The notes under the pieces are model-generated. The model was not told the DNA's origin. It ran no database searches and saw nothing but the letters and a program-made list of their open reading frames with translations. The translations under genes and the position numbers were made by a program. This document shows, one piece after another, positions 1 through 10,684 of a stretch of DNA of 64,000 nt. Origin of the DNA: Gliomastix tumulicola (taxonomy: Eukaryota; Ascomycota; Sordariomycetes; Hypocreales; Bionectriaceae); the NCBI GenBank assembly GCA_001599755.1, contig BCHX01000003.1, positions 2,391,289 to 2,455,288 on the forward strand, in the 5' to 3' direction. Every line of letters begins with the position of its first letter. The stretch's first letter is position 1.

Positions 1-2446
1 AACGCTTTCGACCGCCCCTCTGGCGGATCTCCTCGGCTTTCCTCTGGTACCACTCTTCCGTACGGAAATGCGTGCCGTGAATCCGCGGGTTGACGTGAAG
101 GTACACGGGGCCGTATTTGGCGCTGAAAAGCCCAGTATCCTCCTGGTCCAACGACACGCCCGGAGGCGGACTGCGCGCCCCATCCTGACGATAGATCTGC
201 GCATCGAGCAGAGCGGACCTTTGATCGGCAGAGTCATGGTCGGCCACCAGCTGAGCAATTCTGCTAGGACCAAACATGGCGCTTGCCTCCCTCTCGATGC
301 TCGTCTGGGGCCTCTCCTCCCCGCTGTTGGCTCGCGATCCCGGCCTTCTGATGGCAGCCTGAGGTTGTGGCTCTTCGACGCTATCTCGGGGCCTTGTCTC
401 TTGAGTGCTGCTTCGAGGCCTTGTCTCCTGAGTACTGCTCCGAGGCCTCACTCCCGTGTCTAACACCATTGGCACTCTTGCTTCCTTGTCCTGAACTCTC
501 GGGCTGACGACCCTTCTGTCCGCTGGTGGGTTGGGTATCACGTCTTTGCCGATTGGCTTGAGCGCCACGTCCTCATTGACTCTTCTCGGAGCCATCGTGT
601 CCTTGTTGGCTCTTCTTGGTGACACCACCTGCTTATCGACCTTCCTTGCTAACGCCGTCTCCTTGTCAATTCTCCTCGGTGGTACATCCTGCTTATCAAC
701 TTTACTCGGCAACACCGTCTCCCTATCGATGCTCCTCGGGGGTACATCTTTATCGACTCTTCTTGGGGACATCGTCTCCCTGTCGATGCTCCTCGGCGGC
801 ACCACCTCTGTGTTGAATCTCCTTGGTGATGCCGTCTCTCTGCTAGTTTCCCTTGGAGGCACCACCTCCTTGTTGACTCCCCTAGGCACCGCCTCCTTGT
901 CCACTCTCTTGGACACCACCTCCTTGTCAACTCTCCTCGACGAGGCTGTCTTCGTAGCGACTATCCTCGGCGAGGCTGACTCCGTGTTGATGACTATCCT
1001 CGGCGAGATCGTCTCCCTCTCGATTCTCCTCGGTGGCACCACGTTAATCTTGAGGTGTTGAGGCGTCGGCTCCTTCTCTATAGTGTCAAGATGTCTGGCC
1101 GCCCTGTGGTGAGCCTTAACCGGCTCTGCTATAAGCTGAGGAGGCCTCGTTTCCTCGATACTCTGAGATCTCGCATCTGCCACGACGTTCCGTTGCGCCA
1201 GCAATGGCCCAATCGTGGCGGTTGTAGGAGCTTGCTCTGCTATGTTTCTGACCTCCTCTGCCCTGCTCTTTTTGGTCCTCCCAACCTCGTCTATGATCTG
1301 TGTGGGCCCCCGCTTTTCAACGCCTCTGAAGGATCTGATGTCCGTTTCGATGACCTCGGGAAGGGATGTAGGAGATGGCCGAGTTGAGGGTAGATCGTTG
1401 GTCAGATTCTCGATCGAAGGTAGAATTGCTGAAGAGCGGACGAATTGGGACGATCTAGGCTCTTTCTGAGTTGCCTGGTGGCGGGTTTCGTTGCGAATCA
1501 AGGTGGCGCTTGCCTCCTCAAGGACTATTGCGTTTCCATTTGGTCGGTCATGGTTTCCCGTGTAACCAAATCGGGCCAACAAAGAACCGCTGTTGGGCGA
1601 GTCCCTTTCGCGATGATGATTTGCCCCATTGCTGTCTGATGCTCTGCCATCGTAGACGCCCGTCGGACCCGTTGGTGTGTAGGACCGGCTGGGTATGGGT
1701 AACGGCGGTTTGCGAGGTCCATTCAATATCGGCGGCAGTATGCTGCCCGGGTAAAGCTGAGCCCGTTCCATGCCCCTCGCGATCGCGTAATTGTCCTCGA
1801 AAGCATGATGCCTGGGGAGGTTGTCCGCGGTCCTGGGCGGCGGCGGTGGCTCGTATGTGTCCGAGTCACTCGTCTCGGTCAGGTCAATGGTGATCGGGGC
1901 GACCTTGGGCTGAGACTGAGACCGCGACTGCGGCTGAGGCTGCGGCTGCGGCTGAGGTTTAGGCTTGCTCGTAGGGGCCTGTGCGTATGCAGGATTGTGA
2001 CCAGGGGCATCTGTGGGTTTCCGCGCCGGGCCGCCTTGCGCGTTGAAGCTTGCAGGCGTGTTGACCACAGATGCCGGAGAATCTCGAGGCTTGTCTGAGA
2101 TGCGAATCGGGTCAAACGGCATTCTACTGCCGAGTGGTCTGTCGATTCCATTGAATGACGGCTCTCGCGCTTGAGACACAGCCGCTAACGCTGCCGCTGC
2201 CGTAGCTGCCGCGACATCTGGCCTGGGCAGAGTTGTCGAGGTCGTGGGCGCGAATCTGTTTGGCGTCCTCTTAGCCTTGACGCCGCCATGATGTGCCGGC
2301 TGTTGAGGAGCTCCGGGGGCCTTGTGGTGCGGATGGTTTGCGTTGCTCCGATGCTCGGGGTGGGCATAAGCTGCTGGGCCATCGCCATTCACATTGTGAT
2401 ATGGCCTTTGGTGCGCCTTGTGGTAGCCACCCTGTTGAGTGCTCAT
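1..2446 (-). CDS. Repeat-rich, probably nuclear protein with a SUMO-interacting-type motif (3' end outside window)
   Basis: One open frame runs from an ATG at 2446 to the left edge, giving about 815 residues with the C-terminus missing. I do not recognise the family. Seen in order: a His/Pro/Ala-rich start; a Gln-Pro then Arg-Ser tract near residues 160-181; ITIDLTETSDSD at 185-196, which fits a SUMO-interacting motif (hydrophobic core with D-L-T followed by acidic/serine residues); a long polar region; at 471-636 about fifteen imperfect copies of an 11-12-residue charged unit of the type PPRR(I/V)D(K/R)E(T/V); a tandem RPRSSTQET near 665-682; and at 777-815 an ordered-looking segment (KYGPVYLHVNP...TEEWYQRKAEEIRQRGGRKR) that looks conserved. 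Most of the chain is predicted disordered. A nuclear role is inferred from the basic repeats and the SIM-like motif only. The start is the first ATG of the frame; an upstream exon cannot be excluded. Confidence 0.72.
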   Translation of the reverse strand, partial: MSTQQGGYHKAHQRPYHNVNGDGPAAYAHPEHRSNANHPHHKAPGAPQQPAHHGGVKAKRTPNRFAPTTSTTLPRPDVAAATAAAALAAVSQAREPSFNGIDRPLGSRMPFDPIRISDKPRDSPASVVNTPASFNAQGGPARKPTDAPGHNPAYAQAPTSKPKPQPQPQPQPQSRSQSQPKVAPITIDLTETSDSDTYEPPPPPRTADNLPRHHAFEDNYAIARGMERAQLYPGSILPPILNGPRKPPLPIPSRSYTPTGPTGVYDGRASDSNGANHHRERDSPNSGSLLARFGYTGNHDRPNGNAIVLEEASATLIRNETRHQATQKEPRSSQFVRSSAILPSIENLTNDLPSTRPSPTSLPEVIETDIRSFRGVEKRGPTQIIDEVGRTKKSRAEEVRNIAEQAPTTATIGPLLAQRNVVADARSQSIEETRPPQLIAEPVKAHHRAARHLDTIEKEPTPQHLKINVVPPRRIERETISPRIVINTESASPRIVATKTASSRRVDKEVVSKRVDKEAVPRGVNKEVVPPRETSRETASPRRFNTEVVPPRSIDRETMSPRRVDKDVPPRSIDRETVLPSKVDKQDVPPRRIDKETALARKVDKQVVSPRRANKDTMAPRRVNEDVALKPIGKDVIPNPPADRRVVSPRVQDKEARVPMVLDTGVRPRSSTQETRPRSSTQETRPRDSVEEPQPQAAIRRPGSRANSGEERPQTSIEREASAMFGPSRIAQLVADHDSADQRSALLDAQIYRQDGARSPPPGVSLDQEDTGLFSAKYGPVYLHVNPRIHGTHFRTEEWYQRKAEEIRQRGGRKR
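480..1045 (-). repeat. Degenerate minisatellite encoding charged 11-12-residue repeats
   Basis: On the minus strand the frame of the left-edge gene encodes successive imperfect units centred on P-R-R-(I/V)-(D/E/N)-(K/R)-E-(T/V). The period is about 33-36 bp and there are roughly fifteen copies. Copies differ by substitutions and small in-frame length changes, so the array is old or evolving under coding constraint rather than freshly expanded. The same periodicity opens a long Leu/Ser-rich frame on the plus strand, which I treat as a by-product. Confidence 0.8.
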
Positions 2447-4349
2447 GGCCGCAAGCTGGCGCTATGCTCGGGGCTGGTAGATATCCCTCCCGTACTCTAG
2501 AGGCCATCTATCACCATATGGAGGCATGAGTCAGGTGTCGCATTCTGAAGCCTGTTTGCCCAAGTTAGCGTGACGATCCTGACGCGAAATCCGAGCCGTT
2601 GTGAACAAGGAAATATGTCATTTTCAGATCTTTTCAGTTATTATATGCCTTCATTCATGGAACAGCGGCGGTTGCGCCGAGACCGAGAAGGCCACGTGAG
2701 GGTATGGCCTCGCGGCCGAGGGATTGTGTATGCCGCTGCCTTTGGTCCAGGCCTGTGGAGGCGCGCTGAGACACGGACTCCAAAGAGCGGAAGGTCGCTG
2801 TCTCGCAGGCCATGCGTCTCCAGTCCCGGGCAGTCATGGCTGACGAACTGGCAGAGACAAGACGCAGAGACGGACGCTGCAGGTGGCGAGGCCCTCGGCA
2901 CGGTGCCCCCAGAAGGTTCCTTGCCAGTCAGACCTTTTACCGGGCTCATCATTGTGACATGTATGTCCCAACGCTCGTGCAGAGCGGGCGAGGCTGAAGA
3001 TGCGTGGAGTGACAAATGACCTACCCAACGTCGTGAAAATGAGCGAGCGGGCGCGATGTGACGCGACGTCGCGAGACCCGAGTTTGGCGACCAAAAAGAA
3101 CGGCGCGCAAGTCATATGGCAGGCGACGCCAGGGCGGGTGCTGAGCGAGTGCTGGACGCGGGTCAGCTGGGAGCGCAATTGAGCCGCGCGGGTGCAAGGT
3201 GGAAGCGCGGACGTGCGAGGCGGAGGGAAGAGATTGGAGGAGGGGAGGAGGAGGAGGAGGAGCGCACGGTCAAGATCAGGCTGGCGCTGGAAAAATTACC
3301 CTCACCAAACGCCACCTGAGAGCTGCGCGGATGCAGCGTCGTGGTTTGCGGTGCAGATGCAGGTGCAGGTGCGGGTGCAGGTTGCAGCGTCACAGCGTCG
3401 CACTGGAGGTGATTGTTCCTTAGGTAAGGTGTGCCTGTAGCCGCCCTTCCAGGTTGTTGTGGTTCTCGGTGAAGTTCTAGAGGGGCTTTTTAATGTCGGG
3501 GCCCCTGTGCCAGCAGCGCTAAACACAGTGCGCTGGCCGGCGCCGCATGCGCCTTCCCGGCGATCCTGTTCGCGGCTCCTTCTTGTGCAACGCGCCCGCG
3601 GGGTTCGAACGTAAGGTAGCATCTAGATCTTGAGACCTCGAGTCAATGGACCATATTCTGGTGCTTGCTTGGAGCTGCGGGCTGGACAGCCTCGTACGGG
3701 AGCTCACCTAGACACGCCCTGAGGGTGCGGATGTGATGAGGCACTGTGCCAGCCGCACTCTCCAACACGGTACGGCATGCCACTTTCGGGCATCGGATTT
3801 TTTTTTTCTTCGGAAGTTCATGACGAGCTCCCTGACCTGAACCAGCGCCTTACGAGTCTTTGCACGTCTCTTCACTGTGCCTCTCATGCTAGACAACGTC
3901 TCCGGCTGTGGATTTGGTCCCTTGTCTGCCATCCAGTCGCGTCTGATACACGTCCTCATAGATCGCATTAGCACCCGTCAATAGCGTATCACAGTGGGTA
4001 CCTGATCTCGTCTTAGTGGGCTGGCACATGCTCTGGAGACATCGCAACCCCTAAAGCTTCGAAGCGGACAGATTGAGTCTTATGGTGGGGTTCCTACGAG
4101 AAACAACCATCCGCGTCCTGACACCTTGCTTCCTCGAGACATCTGCCTGGACGCCGAAGAGTCGAGCACGGGACCAGACCCGTGGCCTCTGGGTATTTAA
4201 TAGGCGCTTCTTCACCTGCGCGCGACTCTGCACCTCCCTCGATTCGTCCTCTCCGCAGATCTGCGACGCGCGACCCATAGAGATCACCCTCGTACAGACG
4301 ACGCCAACATCACCAGCCTCGCCGAGAGCTTTCGACCAGCCCGAGCCTG
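2447..4349. other. Divergent intergenic region, no gene seen
   Basis: About 1.9 kb between the left-edge gene and SCY1, which are transcribed apart. It has short (TGCAG)-like direct repeats at 3350-3385, one TAGGTAAGGTG element at 3421-3431 and a TATA-like stretch near 4194. Six-frame reading shows only short frames with no domain. Confidence 0.6.
4194..4203 (+). promoter_or_regulatory. TATA-like element upstream of SCY1
   Basis: TATTTAATAG lies about 147 bp before the SCY1 start codon, a plausible distance for a fungal TATA element with a short leader. Position and composition are the only support. Confidence 0.3.
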
Positions 4350-7027
4350 ATGGACTTCCTCAAGTCCGCCGTGGCCTCTGCCATCGCCACGGGGCCACCT
4401 TTTCCCTACAACTTTGGCGACAAAGTCGACATTGACGAGAGCATATGGACCTTGTACAACGGAACAAGGAGGGTATGTCACCCCTGGCGCAACCTGGACC
4501 GACGGCGAGGTTCCGCAGCTGACCTTGGTTTACTCCCACATAACAGGAAGATGGCTCGAACTGCAGTATTTTCTCCTTCGATATTCCCTCCAAGAGGGGC
4601 CGACTTCCGCTCGCAAAGAATGCTCTGAAGAAGCTACGGACACTACGACACCCTGGTGTCATCAAGGTTCTCGATACAGTCGAGGTACGATGACAGCACG
4701 CCCTGCGACAGTTCGAATAAAAGCTGATACTCGCCACGCAGACCGATTCATATATCTACATCGCAACCGAGCGCCTGGTTCCTCTGAGATGGCATGTGCG
4801 GAGGAAGAGCTTGAGTCCCGAGACGATCAAATGGGGGCTACACGGCATTGCAGTATGGACACTATCCTTGCCCTCCAACATGCTGAAAAGCAACATGCTT
4901 ACATGGAATAGCGAACCATCAGATTCATCAATGGCGAAGCGGCGTCGATACACGGGAGCCTCAAAGTCGGCTCGATATACACGTCAGAGAGCGGGGAGTG
5001 GAAACTGGGTGGCTTTGAAGTCTTGAGTAGTGTCAAGGATGACGAGTCTATCATCTACGTGAGACTCCCACAAGCCAAGACTCGGCGCAAGTTTCCGGGC
5101 CCTCTGCTAACGGTCGGGACAGAACTACGGTAGTTTCGTGCCAGATTCCGCACGGTACTCGCCGCCTGAAGTCTCCCACAACGGGTGGGAGGTTATCAAA
5201 AGGAACCCGCAAGGGGCAGTTGATTCTTTCGACTACGGCGTGCTCATCTTTGAGCTGTTCAACGGCGATTACAACGGTCCAGACCAAGCTGGCCAGACCA
5301 AGAATGTTCCTCCCACAATGCAGTCGAGCTATAAGCGCCTCTGCAACGCCAATCCCAAAGCCCGTATATCGGTGGGCAACTTTGTCGACCAGGGCAGCCG
5401 CAGCGGATCCTTCTTCGACACGTCGCTCATCAAATTGACGGAGGGAATAGACAATCTTGGGGTCAAAAGCCCTGAAGAGCGCGACCAATTCCTAAGGTCA
5501 GTATTCGAAATCCTTTGAATGCGTGCGGGGAGCAGGTTGTAGCTGACCAGAGCACCCAGCGAATTGGACCAACTCTCCGATGACTTCCCAGAGGATTTCT
5601 TCAAGATGAAGATCTTGCCGGAGTTGATGAAGTCGGTCGAGTTCGGCGGCGGCGGTCCCAAAGCACTCGCTGTTGTGACGAAGATCGCGGTCAAACTGTC
5701 CAACGAGGACTTTGAGGCCAAGTTTACGCCTTTCATCGTGCGGTCGTTCGCTAATCCCGATCGTGCCCTTCGCGTTTCTCTGCTCGATAACCTCCCCCAA
5801 ATCATCGATCGGCTATCACAAAAGATAGTCAACGACAAGCTCTTCCCTCATATAGTATGCTCAACGATGATCACTATCTGCTTTTATGAGATGGGACTAA
5901 CCAGAATATAGGTCACCGGTTTTACCGACCTTGCGCCTGTGGTCCGTGAACAGACATTGAAGTCGGTTCTTGTCATCATCACTAAGCTATCCGACCGAAC
6001 AATCAATGGCGATTTGCTCAAGCAGCTGGCCAAAACTGCAAATGACGAACAGCCAGGTATTCGCACCAACACCACTATTTGTCTTGGAAAGATAGCCAAG
6101 AATCTCGGCACGTCATCGCGGTCCAAGGTTCTCACGGCTGCCTTCTCCCGATCATTGCGCGATCCGTTCGTCCATGCCAGGAACGCAGCGCTCTTGGCAC
6201 TTGGCGCGACCTCTGAGCATTTCACCGACGAAGACTGTGCGGCCAAGATCCTGCCCGTCGTGTGCCCTCTGCTGATGGACAAGGAGAAACTCGTCCGCGA
6301 CTCGGCGAACCGCACCATGGATGTGTACCTACAGAAGATTCGCAAAGCGGCTGCGGACATGCCCGAGACGGTTCTACAGCCTGCCGCGGCTGGATCTGGG
6401 GCTGCTGCTGGAGCCCCGCGCATGAGCACACCGCAAGCAAACGAATCGTCCGGTTGGACAGGTTGGGCGATATCTTCCTTTACCAACAAGCTGTCCAGCG
6501 CTGCTGGCGAGATGCAGACGGCGAACGGCTCCGGTGCTGTATCTCCCGCACCGAGTCAATCTCCAGCTCCAGGGAAGACTCTCACCAGCTCGGCGTCAAC
6601 ATTGCATCGCCAAGCTGTTGCGTCGCCTCCCCCGGACCGGTCAAGGGGCGCATCACCAAACCCTACGGCCGTTGCCAACGCGTTCCTACCGGAAGACGAT
6701 GGTGACGATGCAGGGGAGTCCTGGGGCGATATGGGTGATTTCGACGAGGAGGAAGGGACGTTGACCAAGTCTACGACTTCGAGCAAACCAGCTGCAGTCG
6801 CAAGCCCCACGCCGTTCGATGATGGAGAGCCGGACTTTGCTGAGTGGCTGGCCGCCAAGGCCAAGAAGCCCGGCCCCTCCAAGCCTCTTCCAAAGGGTCT
6901 TTCCAAGTCGGCAACGGGAGCGAAGAAGCCGCTTGCGAAACCGGCGGCGAAGCCCCTGGCCGCGAAGAAGATAGACCTGAAGCCGAAGGAGTCCGGCGAT
7001 GATGATGGATGGGGCGATGGGTGGTAA
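4350..7027 (+). CDS. SCY1/SCYL1-family pseudokinase with HEAT repeats
   Basis: Seven exons: 4350-4472, 4547-4684, 4742-4852, 4912-5058, 5123-5496, 5560-5854, 5912-7027 (767 aa). The start MDFLKSAVASAIATGP is the standard N-terminus of fungal SCY1 proteins. The kinase-like fold covers roughly residues 1-300 but is catalytically dead by sequence: the HRD loop is replaced by IHGSLKVGSIYTS and DFG by LGGFE. HEAT-type helical repeats follow (about 310-560), then a Ser/Pro/Ala-rich low-complexity tail ending in acidic-Trp motifs (SWGDMGDFDEEE and a terminal DDDGWGDGW). The family (yeast Cex1, human SCYL1) works at the Golgi in COPI traffic and in tRNA export; acidic Trp motifs are the kind that bind COPI or Arf machinery. 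The exon 6 acceptor could instead be 9 nt upstream (CAG at 5548-5550), still in frame. Confidence 0.93.
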
Positions 7028-7544
7028 TTTTTGTTAGTGCGATTTATCAGCCGTGCTTTTCTGTATAGAGATTGGATGATCAAAAACGGTATTGGATAGG
7101 GTGGTATGAACGTCTCATGATGATTTTGGCGTCTTGAGTCGTTTCTGGATACAGCAAGCTTGTCATGTCCTTTACAATGGGCTGTGCGCTAGGGAGTTCA
7201 GCATATATCGCTGGAACTACCTTGTCACAACGTCAATGACCAGCGAATATATGAAGCGTGAATCTTTAATTAAGTAGCCATTCTCCCAAATTACTGGCTA
7301 TTATGTTTCGACTCATCTCTTTAACTCGTTCGTGGTGTCTGGCTTCTTGGAAAGCCAAGAATCGGCTGAGTGGGGTGTGGGGTAAGACGTTCTCTCCAGG
7401 GTTATCTTTTGGATTTTTTTTTTTCCCCTCCCCAACCCTGGACTTTTTTCTCGACCAAACACCAACCGCGGCCCTTCCACCAGCAACCGCTCGACCACCG
7501 TTGCGACCCGAATTCGAACGAGAAGAAAATATCGAACCGTCACC
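7028..7544. other. Intergenic, SCY1 3' region and promoter of the DUF2462 gene
   Basis: 517 bp between two same-strand genes. It contains an AT-rich SCY1 3' flank and, just before the next gene, a T10 run followed by CCCCTCCCC at about 7417-7435, a pyrimidine tract of the kind often found upstream of highly expressed fungal genes. No further coding signal seen. Confidence 0.55.
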
Positions 7545-7805
7545 ATGGCCCAAGGCGCATTCAAGATGTCCAGCAAGGCGCCCACGCCCAAGGCCGTGCA
7601 CTCGAAGCGGCAGGCGTCCAAGGTCATCAAGCCCAAGAAGAGCAAGGGCTCCGTCGACAAGGTGCACAAGAAGTTCACGTCGGGCATGGCGGCCAAGACG
7701 GAGGCGCTGCTCGCGGAGCGGGCCGGGCACGTGGAGCTGATTGGGAAGGGGAAGAAAGCAGAGAAGAAGGTGGGTAAGCCGGGCGGTTCGAAGAAGTTTG
7801 GCTAG
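7545..7805 (+). CDS. Small basic DUF2462 (UPF0390) family protein
   Basis: Single exon, 86 aa, starting in a perfect CACCATGG context. The protein is about one quarter Lys, opens with MAQGAFKMSSKAPTPK, and contains the pattern IKPKKSK...HKKFTSGMAAKTEALLAERAG followed by a Lys/Gly-rich end. This matches the UPF0390/DUF2462 family (human C19orf53 relatives) in length, the initial MAQG, the central PKK and the helix with KK..T..(I/M)..K.E. The family is thought to be nuclear or nucleolar, but no biochemical activity is established. It runs convergently into the PLP decarboxylase with 196 bp between stop codons. Length and start are secure because there is no intron. Confidence 0.82.
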   Translation: MAQGAFKMSSKAPTPKAVHSKRQASKVIKPKKSKGSVDKVHKKFTSGMAAKTEALLAERAGHVELIGKGKKAEKKVGKPGGSKKFG

Positions 7806-8001
7806 GCTGGCGATTTGGGTAGGAGGGGGAGGAGGGACGGGATGATGGGATGGGATGGGATGGGAATGGTGGGAATCGAGGCAGGCATTGTGTCTACGAG
7901 CGCGCGCGCCGCGGCCGCATACATTTACGTCCGAGAACGGAAAATTCAACGACGGCCGCTCGTCGACAGCGGAAGCAAGGATCCCGGTCTATTTTTTTTA
8001 T

Positions 8002-9691
8002 CTAAACGTCCTTGATGTCGAAGGTCTTGCCCTCCGCCACCGCCGCCAGGATACCCGTCACTACTCGGTAATCCCGCTCGACATCGACCTTCCAGTTCGA
8101 CACGGCGACCCTCACCGCCTTCTGGCCCTGCCAGACCGTCCCGCTCACATACATCTGCCTCGTCCCGTTGATCTCCGCCACCAGCCGCTCGTTCAGCGCC
8201 GCCTCCTTCGCCCGGAACAGCACAATGATGAACACCTGTTCCAAGTCCACCGCCCCGCCATCTGGTATCGGCGGCAGAAGGTCATAGTGCTCCGAGTCCC
8301 GCAGGAAGGCCGCCAACTGGCGCGAGAAGCGGACCATGTTCGTCACCAGCGTCTGGAACCCGGGGCGCCCCTGGCTGAGGAGGGTAGCATAGACCGGCAG
8401 GGCCCGGAACCGGCGTGAGTTCTCGAGGCCGACGTTAAGCGGGGAGGCGATACTCGGGGCAGGACCGGAGCCCGACGAGAGGTACGCCGCGTTGGGGTTC
8501 ACGAAGACGCGTTGGAGGACGTCGACGGAGCGGGTGAAGAACATGCCGCAGTCGTACGGCTTGATTTCATCCGCAGTTAGCGCTTTTTATCCAGATGGAA
8601 GAGGGCGGGTAGATGATTCATCAGCGACCCAGGAATTGATACGTACCACATTAAGGACCTTGTGCCCGTCGACCGTGATGCTGTCCGCCAAGTCGACCCC
8701 GGCACTCCATTCGTGTAGGAGTTTGAACTCGGGCTCGTCGCCAAGGACGCGGGCAAAGATGCCAAAAGCTTTGTGTGGCCGACCTGTCAGATCTGCCACA
8801 CCAGAAGCGAATCATGGAAAAGGAGAAAGACAACAACTCACCTCCATCGATGTGTATCCATGCCCCGTACTTATCCGCCAATGCCCTCAGACGCTTCATC
8901 TCCTCGATGCCCTGGATGCCATACCGCCCCGTGTTGACCTCGCCACAGCTCACAGCGATGATCGACGCCGTGCGCGGCTTCTGGAGATACTCTTCCACAG
9001 CATCAAGATTCAATCTCCACGGCTCATCTTGACTCAATGGCAGCTCCTTCACAGACTGTCTCCCCAGGCCAACGACGCTCGCCGCCTTCGACAGGGAACT
9101 GTGCCCAGTGCTCGTCAAGACCTGAATCTCCTCGACGCCCGCCCGCAGACAGGCCGACAGCAGACCCTGCTCGCCCACGCTCCCGTCTGCCAGCCGCCCG
9201 CTCACCACGGCCTCCCGCCCACAGGCCAGCCCGAGCACGTTGCTCCCCGTCGCGCCCGTCGTCAGCGTCCGGCCCTTCCACCGACCATCCAGCCGCAGCA
9301 GCGCCGCAAGCATCTCGAGCGCCTTATCCTCGACGGCCGTGGCGACGGTCTGGTCCGGCAGGTGCACCTGGACGTTCTGGTCGAGGTGGGAGACGACGTT
9401 GTCCGCCCACTCGGCGACGGGCAGGACGCCGCCGGTGACGAAGCCGTAGTAGCGGGAGCTGCGGCCCTGGCCGTTGAGCGCAGGGATGATGTCCCGCGTG
9501 ATGTGCTCGACGACGGCATCGGCGGGCTGGCCGGAGAGATAGTCCGGGGACGAAGGGGAGGCGAGCGTGGACTCGGCGGTCCGGAGAGCTGCGAGAGGGG
9601 GCAGCGTCGCGGGGTCGGAGACGTCCTCATGCTGCTGCTGGAGGAGCGCGAGTCGAGACTGTTGAGTCTCGAGGGCGAAGAAGTCCCCCAT
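8002..9691 (-). CDS. Group II PLP-dependent amino-acid decarboxylase
   Basis: Three exons: 9691-8842, 8783-8647, 8559-8002 (514 aa). The fold-type I decarboxylase signature is complete. It has YYGFVTGGVLP near residue 80, TTGATGSNVLGLACGRE in the cofactor-binding region, HIDGG with Asp282, and DSITVDGHKVLNVPYDCG with the Schiff-base Lys325. Exon 3 carries the small C-terminal domain (ALPVYATLLSQGRPGF). The family includes tyrosine/DOPA, glutamate and L-2,4-diaminobutyrate decarboxylases; the substrate cannot be read from the sequence. No targeting signal is obvious, so a cytosolic location is likely. I chose MGDFFALETQQ at 9691; an in-frame ATG at 9736 would add 15 hydrophobic residues. The gene lies alone, with no transporter or synthase beside it that would suggest a polyamine or toxin cluster. 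Confidence 0.9.
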
Positions 9692-10260
9692 GATGTAGAG
9701 TAGATGAAGCCGTAGGCTGATGCGCAAATGGTTCACGATGTGTAGAGCATGAGTCTGAGAAGCTCGGAGATATGTCGAGCTTTAATTACCCCCGGATCTT
9801 CAAATGACTACTCGTATATCTCGCCCCACTTGCATGACATTGCGAGACCGGCGTCGCGTGATATCGTCGGACAGAGACGCTCTCACGGCCTGCAAACTGG
9901 TGGTTCCGGCGGCGCATCCTTCCCCCCAGTCTCGCCTCCTGTGGAAATCAGTGCCCTTCTGCACCGACATTGGGGGACGGATCTACCTGGCTGGACGCAG
10001 ATAGAATTCGAGAATCGTAAAATCTAAACCTCCGTGTCTATGTGTATTCATCAAGACATGCCGTAACACGACCCGGCACATCAACCCTCCAGCTTATCAT
10101 CCCCGCCGCGGCTCAGCCTCGTGACACTGCTGCCATCGCCCGCTGACCCATCACCGACAAGACGACTTGGTATTCTTTCCCAACGCCATCCTCCGATCTA
10201 GCCAAAAAAAAAAAATCATCAAGAAAAATGGACGCGGTCTCCCCTGGCATTCCCTCTCGT
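9692..10260. other. Intergenic between decarboxylase promoter and cytochrome b5 3' end
   Basis: 569 bp upstream of the decarboxylase and downstream of cytochrome b5. It has an A12 run at 10204-10215. No supported gene. Confidence 0.5.
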
Positions 10261-10684
10261 TTATAGCTTCGCGCTCTCGCCCACCGACCCGATCTTGAGC
10301 TTCTCGCCGTACTTCTTGAGCACGTGCTCGTTGTGGTACTTCCAGAACGCCTTGGTCGCGTTCTTGCCCGAGAACCGCTTGAGGATCTTCTCGCCGCCGG
10401 GGTGCTCCTCGAGGAAGTCTGTGCGGTCAATCTCGTCAGTTCCTTGGTTCTGCAGCTTTGGTTCGGTTCTTCACGTGATGCATGCGCCGGCGAAGAATGC
10501 CGTCCGTCTTGCGAGCCCCTCTCGAGGACAACAAATGGGGAAGCGCGCGATTGGTGACAAGGGGGAGGGGGGGAAGGGTGTTCTTACTCGTCACGTCGTA
10601 GACGTCGTTCTCGACAATCAGCCAGAAGCCATTCTCGGCGTCCTTGTGCTTAGCGACGTCGGCGGTGGTGTAGGTTTGAGACAT
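10261..10684 (-). CDS. Short soluble cytochrome b5
   Basis: Two exons, 10684-10588 and 10418-10261, give 84 aa starting MSQTYTTADVAKHKDAENGF. The cytochrome b5 heme fold is complete: WLIVENDVYDVT, then NFLEEHPGGEKIL with axial His38, and AFWKYHNEHVLKKYG carrying the second ligand (His61, or His64 as an alternative). The chain ends about 20 residues later (GSVGESAKL) with no hydrophobic tail, so unlike classical ER cytochrome b5 (about 130-150 aa with a tail anchor) this should be soluble. It would pass single electrons to a partner that cannot be identified here. An upstream in-frame ATG at 10735 would add MTFPLSITTGASFFSLT; I prefer the downstream ATG because it begins the conserved part. 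A CCAAT-rich promoter block lies about 290 bp upstream. Confidence 0.9.

Noticed and set aside
531..1061. Leu/Ser/Thr-rich 176-codon frame on the plus strand with internal repeats
   Set aside because: It is exactly antisense to the charged repeat array of the left-edge gene; its periodicity follows from that array, and it has no domain or splice context.
8492..9703. 403-codon plus-strand frame
   Set aside because: Antisense shadow of the PLP decarboxylase; Arg/Pro/His-rich composition typical of the complement of GC-rich coding DNA.
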